Shown here in pieces: positions 16,724-19,105 of a stretch of 19,105 nt of DNA. Positions within the stretch are counted from its first letter, which is position 1. Each line of letters opens with the position of its first letter. Made by a program: the position numbers and the translations under genes. Under the pieces are notes generated by a model. It made no database searches and was not told where the DNA came from. It was given only the letters and a program-made list of their open reading frames with translations. The DNA is from Acidobacteriota bacterium (GTDB taxonomy: Bacteria; Acidobacteriota; Terriglobia; Terriglobales; Acidobacteriaceae), in the NCBI GenBank assembly GCA_021780095.1, contig JAJXZK010000070.1:1-19105 (forward strand). Direction: 5' to 3'.

Positions 16724-17809
16724 TTGCCGCCTGCGCCGCCGGTGGATCTGGCGGGGTTTCAGATTCTGCTGGAACAGGCCAATCAGGCCATTGGCAGGCT
16801 TGACGGTCTGGCTTCAATCCTGCCCGACCTATCGCTCCTCCTTTATACATACGTTCGCAAAGAGGCCGTGCTTTCGTCTCAGATCGAAGGCACGCAGTCA
16901 TCGCTGTCCGATCTTCTGCTTTACGAGAATGATGAGGCGCCGGGAGTGCCCGTCGAGGAAGTGCAGGAGGTCTCGAACTATGTCGCAGCATTGAATCACG
17001 GACTGGAGCGAATCCGTTCCGGCTTCCCGCTGAGTCTGCGACTGATTAGGGAGATCCACGAAATCCTGCTCTCAAAGGGAAGAGGCAGCGGTAAGCAGCC
17101 CGGCGAGTTTCGTCGCAGCCAAAATTGGATTGGCGGCAGCCGCCCAGGGAATGCGGTCTTCGTACCGCCGCCACCGGAACTCCTGAAGGAGTGCCTCAGC
17201 CAATTCGAGCTATTTCTCCATGACGAGCAAACGGGATTGCCACTGCTCATTCGAGCGGGCTTAGTGCATGTGCAGTTTGAAACAATCCATTCGTTTCTGG
17301 ACGGTAACGGAAGGCTCGGACGACTTCTCATTACCTTCTTGCTTTGTGCGGAGGGAGCACTGCGCGAGCCAATCCTCTATCTCAGCCTCTATTTCAAAAC
17401 GAATCGGGCGGCATATTACGAATTCCTCGACCGAGTACGGACGAAGGGAGATTGGGAAGCCTGGCTTGATTTTTTCCTGATTGGAGTACGCGACACCGCT
17501 GACCAGGCTGCCAGCGCTGCGCGAGAGATACTGGACCTTTTCCAGAGCGATCAGAAGATAATCGAGACCCTCGGCAGACTCGCTGCTTCCGTGCTGCGTG
17601 TCTTCCAACACATGCAGCGAAACCCGATCATTGCGATTCCATCGACGGCAAAGCGCATTGGCATCTCCGCTCCGACCGTCGCGAAGTCACTGGGTCACAT
17701 GATTGACCTCGGCATCCTCGAAGAGACCACTGGTCGCGAGCGGCGTCGCCTCTTCATCTATCGTCGATACCTTGACATCCTTAACGAAGGGACTGAGCCA
17801 TCGCGTTAA
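16724..17809 (+). CDS. Fic-family protein (probable AMPylase), frameshifted at its start
   Basis: A 361-residue body of a Fic protein, which would transfer AMP (or a related group) to a target protein. The active-site motif HSFLDGNGRLGR is at 189-200, with the catalytic His189 and anion-hole residues present. The SSQIEG motif (51-56, Glu55) matches the inhibitory (S/T)xxxE(G/N) helix, here N-terminal to the core, so the protein would be self-inhibited. Around 285-345 lies a winged-helix-like domain (ISAPTVAKSLGHMIDLGILEE), suggesting DNA-binding autoregulation. The body frame opens at TTG 16724 with no ribosome binding site; the true start is GTG 16645 in another frame. Either a sequencing error, a decayed gene, or frameshifting is possible. 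Similar proteins are common on islands, often as chromosomal toxins or regulators. The target is unknown. Confidence 0.88.
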   Translation: MPPAPPVDLAGFQILLEQANQAIGRLDGLASILPDLSLLLYTYVRKEAVLSSQIEGTQSSLSDLLLYENDEAPGVPVEEVQEVSNYVAALNHGLERIRSGFPLSLRLIREIHEILLSKGRGSGKQPGEFRRSQNWIGGSRPGNAVFVPPPPELLKECLSQFELFLHDEQTGLPLLIRAGLVHVQFETIHSFLDGNGRLGRLLITFLLCAEGALREPILYLSLYFKTNRAAYYEFLDRVRTKGDWEAWLDFFLIGVRDTADQAASAAREILDLFQSDQKIIETLGRLAASVLRVFQHMQRNPIIAIPSTAKRIGISAPTVAKSLGHMIDLGILEETTGRERRRLFIYRRYLDILNEGTEPSR

Positions 17810-17840
17810 AACAGAGATGCTATACGCATTAACTCGTCAA

Positions 17841-17874
17841 GCTAACATCTGCTAACCTGATGCGGTTGATCAAC
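17841..17874. promoter_or_regulatory. Direct repeats and palindrome upstream of the SNF2 gene
   Basis: GCTAAC occurs at 17841-17846 and 17851-17856, exactly one helical turn apart. GTTGATCAAC (17865-17874) is a perfect 10-bp palindrome, with GATG/ATC flanks extending it imperfectly. The cluster lies between fic and the SNF2 gene, about 46-80 nt before its ATG. It is a candidate operator, perhaps for a regulator such as the Fic winged-helix domain. That link is inference. Confidence 0.4.
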
Positions 17875-17920
17875 ATCAGCCAGAAAACCTCACAAATAAT
17901 CCACCCAGTGTGTCGAAATT

Positions 17921-19105
17921 ATGGGACTGACACCATATCATGCGCGGTATTTTGCCCACGAGCTGACCAAAAGGTCCAGCTCTGCGTCAGTTGATAGTCT
18001 GACTTTGGCTCTGGCGGATGCCCAAGTTGACCTGAATCCACATCAGGTGGAAGCCGCACTTTTTGCGTTCCGGTCTCCTCTCTCCCGAGGCGCTATCCTT
18101 GCGGATGAAGTTGGCCTGGGCAAGACTATCGAAGCCGGTATTCTGCTTTCACAGCGTTGGGCCGAACGCCGCCGCAAATTGCTGGTCATCTGCCCCGCCA
18201 ATCTTCGCAAGCAGTGGAGCCAGGAGCTTGATGAAAAGTTCTTTCTTCCGTCGGCGATCCTCGAAGCGAAAACCTTCAACGAAGAATTGAAGCGCGGCAA
18301 CTTGAATCCCTTCGATAAAGAGCGGATTATCCTCTGCTCATATCAGTTCGCGCGCACGAAGCAACCGTACATCCGGCAAACTGCTTGGGATCTGGTTGTG
18401 GTGGACGAATCCCATCGTCTGCGCAATGTTTATAAGCCAACGAATAAAATCGCCAATGCTATCCGCGACGCCCTCTCCAGCCGCCAGAAAGTTCTTCTTA
18501 CGGCAACGCCACTTCAAAACTCGCTTTTGGAGCTGTACGGCCTAGTCAGCATTGTGGATGAACATATTTTTGGCGACCTCAAGAGTTTCAAAGCTCAATT
18601 TTCGCGCCTCAACTCAGCCTCGCAACTGTCGGAGGAGATCCTGCTCGAGCGTGCAAAAGGCATCGCAGAGAATCCCACAGCGGAAGGCTATAGAAGCTTG
18701 AACAGGACACTTCGCAATTACAAAAAGGCGCAGAGCAATGATTACTCGGCCCTCAAGCTGCGAATTAAGCCAATCTGCCAACGTACCCTTCGCAAGCAGG
18801 TTCTTCATTACGTTTCGTTTACGAATCGACATGCCCTTGTACAGGAATTCTTTCCCAGTGTGGAAGAGCAGCGTCTCTACAATCTGGTTTCAGAATATCT
18901 GCAGAGCCCTACGCTATATGCCCTTCCGTCCAGCCAGCGTCAGTTGATGACGCTTATCCTGCGGAAGCTTCTGGCATCCTCCACCTACGCTATATCTGAT
19001 ACATTGCTTGGCCTTGCCAACAAATTGGAGGCAGCCGAGCGGACACAAGAGGCTCTTGCCGCGCCACCGCCCGCGATCGAGGAGCGTGTGGCAAGTGATT
19101 TCGAG
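17921..19105 (+). CDS. SNF2-family helicase/translocase (3' partial)
   Basis: The first 395 residues of a large SF2 ATPase; the frame stays open to the window edge. MGLTPYHARYFAHELTKR is a conserved start in a subfamily of bacterial SNF2-like helicases found on defence islands. Motifs: ADEVGLGKT (61-69, Walker A with Lys68), VVVDESHRL with Asp162-Glu163, and TATPLQN (194-200). After SIVDEHIFGDLKSFKAQFSRLN comes a charged stretch (roughly 230-275) and then LKLRIKPICQRTLRKQV, the normal family continuation. ATG 17921 is chosen because the conserved start begins there, although its ribosome binding site is weak. It probably moves along DNA as the motor of a restriction or other defence complex. 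Partner genes would lie to the right and cannot be seen. Confidence 0.9.
   Translation, partial: MGLTPYHARYFAHELTKRSSSASVDSLTLALADAQVDLNPHQVEAALFAFRSPLSRGAILADEVGLGKTIEAGILLSQRWAERRRKLLVICPANLRKQWSQELDEKFFLPSAILEAKTFNEELKRGNLNPFDKERIILCSYQFARTKQPYIRQTAWDLVVVDESHRLRNVYKPTNKIANAIRDALSSRQKVLLTATPLQNSLLELYGLVSIVDEHIFGDLKSFKAQFSRLNSASQLSEEILLERAKGIAENPTAEGYRSLNRTLRNYKKAQSNDYSALKLRIKPICQRTLRKQVLHYVSFTNRHALVQEFFPSVEEQRLYNLVSEYLQSPTLYALPSSQRQLMTLILRKLLASSTYAISDTLLGLANKLEAAERTQEALAAPPPAIEERVASDFE

Larger units (their letters stand above)
14940..19105. mobile_element. Left end of a putative integrated defence-type island
   Basis: From the integrase rightwards the gene set changes from metabolism to integrase, Fic protein and SNF2 helicase, all on the plus strand, with more varied base composition. 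The integrase lies next to the last chromosomal gene, the usual position for element ends. The left boundary is put in the AT-rich stretch starting near 14940, which contains nested inverted repeats, but no attachment duplication can be proved because the right end is outside the window. No tRNA gene is seen at the junction. Confidence 0.5.

Noticed and set aside
17923..17934. GGGACTGACACC, similar to CGACTGACACCC at 639-650, considered as a shared mobile repeat
   Set aside because: The right copy encodes the conserved start of the helicase (GLTP), and the shared part is only about 10 bases, so chance is enough.

Overview
The window looks like bacterial chromosome of moderate-to-high GC, with densely packed genes, short intergenic gaps and translationally coupled operons. 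The gene content fits an Acidobacteriota-type soil bacterium: a HutF-type histidine pathway, a LigC-type ATP-dependent DNA ligase, an M29 aminopeptidase and a class II aldolase with peptide-like tails. This placement rests on gene content and style only; there is no rRNA or other marker gene here.

Layout. (1) 1-538 is the 3' end of a type III restriction endonuclease R subunit. (2) 539-7037 is a mixed chromosomal block. It holds an M29 aminopeptidase (+), an exported DUF4185-like protein downstream of a class II aldolase (both -, one operon), a LigC-like DNA ligase (+), a probable topoisomerase IB remnant, and a five-helix membrane protein (+). (3) 7096-13242 is a tightly coupled minus-strand operon read right to left: hutF, hutU, hutI, an M20 amidohydrolase and a stand-alone formimino-THF cyclodeaminase/methenyl-THF cyclohydrolase. 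Junctions are 3 nt apart or overlap by 1 to 4 nt. (4) 13373-14764 holds an Hsp15-like S4 protein (+) and a luciferase-like flavin monooxygenase (-), converging with a 9 nt gap. (5) From about 14.9 kb to the right edge is an accessory segment: a tyrosine integrase, a possible small ORF, a Fic protein with a frameshifted N-terminus, and the first 395 codons of an SNF2-type helicase running off the window.

How the genes work together. The hut operon would take urocanate to imidazolone propionate (HutU), to N-formimidoyl-glutamate (HutI) and to N-formyl-glutamate (HutF). The usual last enzyme, HutG of the N-formylglutamate amidohydrolase family, is not in the window, and neither is HutH. The coupled M20 enzyme sits where a deformylase is needed. 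The cyclodeaminase/cyclohydrolase could route the released one-carbon unit into folate. The right-hand segment looks like the integrase end of an integrated defence-type island.

Most notable for follow-up: the M20 enzyme as a candidate HutG substitute, the aldolase with amphipathic peptides on both ends (microcompartment-targeting style) but no shell gene nearby, the topoisomerase IB remnant after ligC, the Fic frameshift, and the SNF2 gene with an unusual insertion and a palindrome upstream. I did not find a clearly new multi-gene system that is complete within the window.
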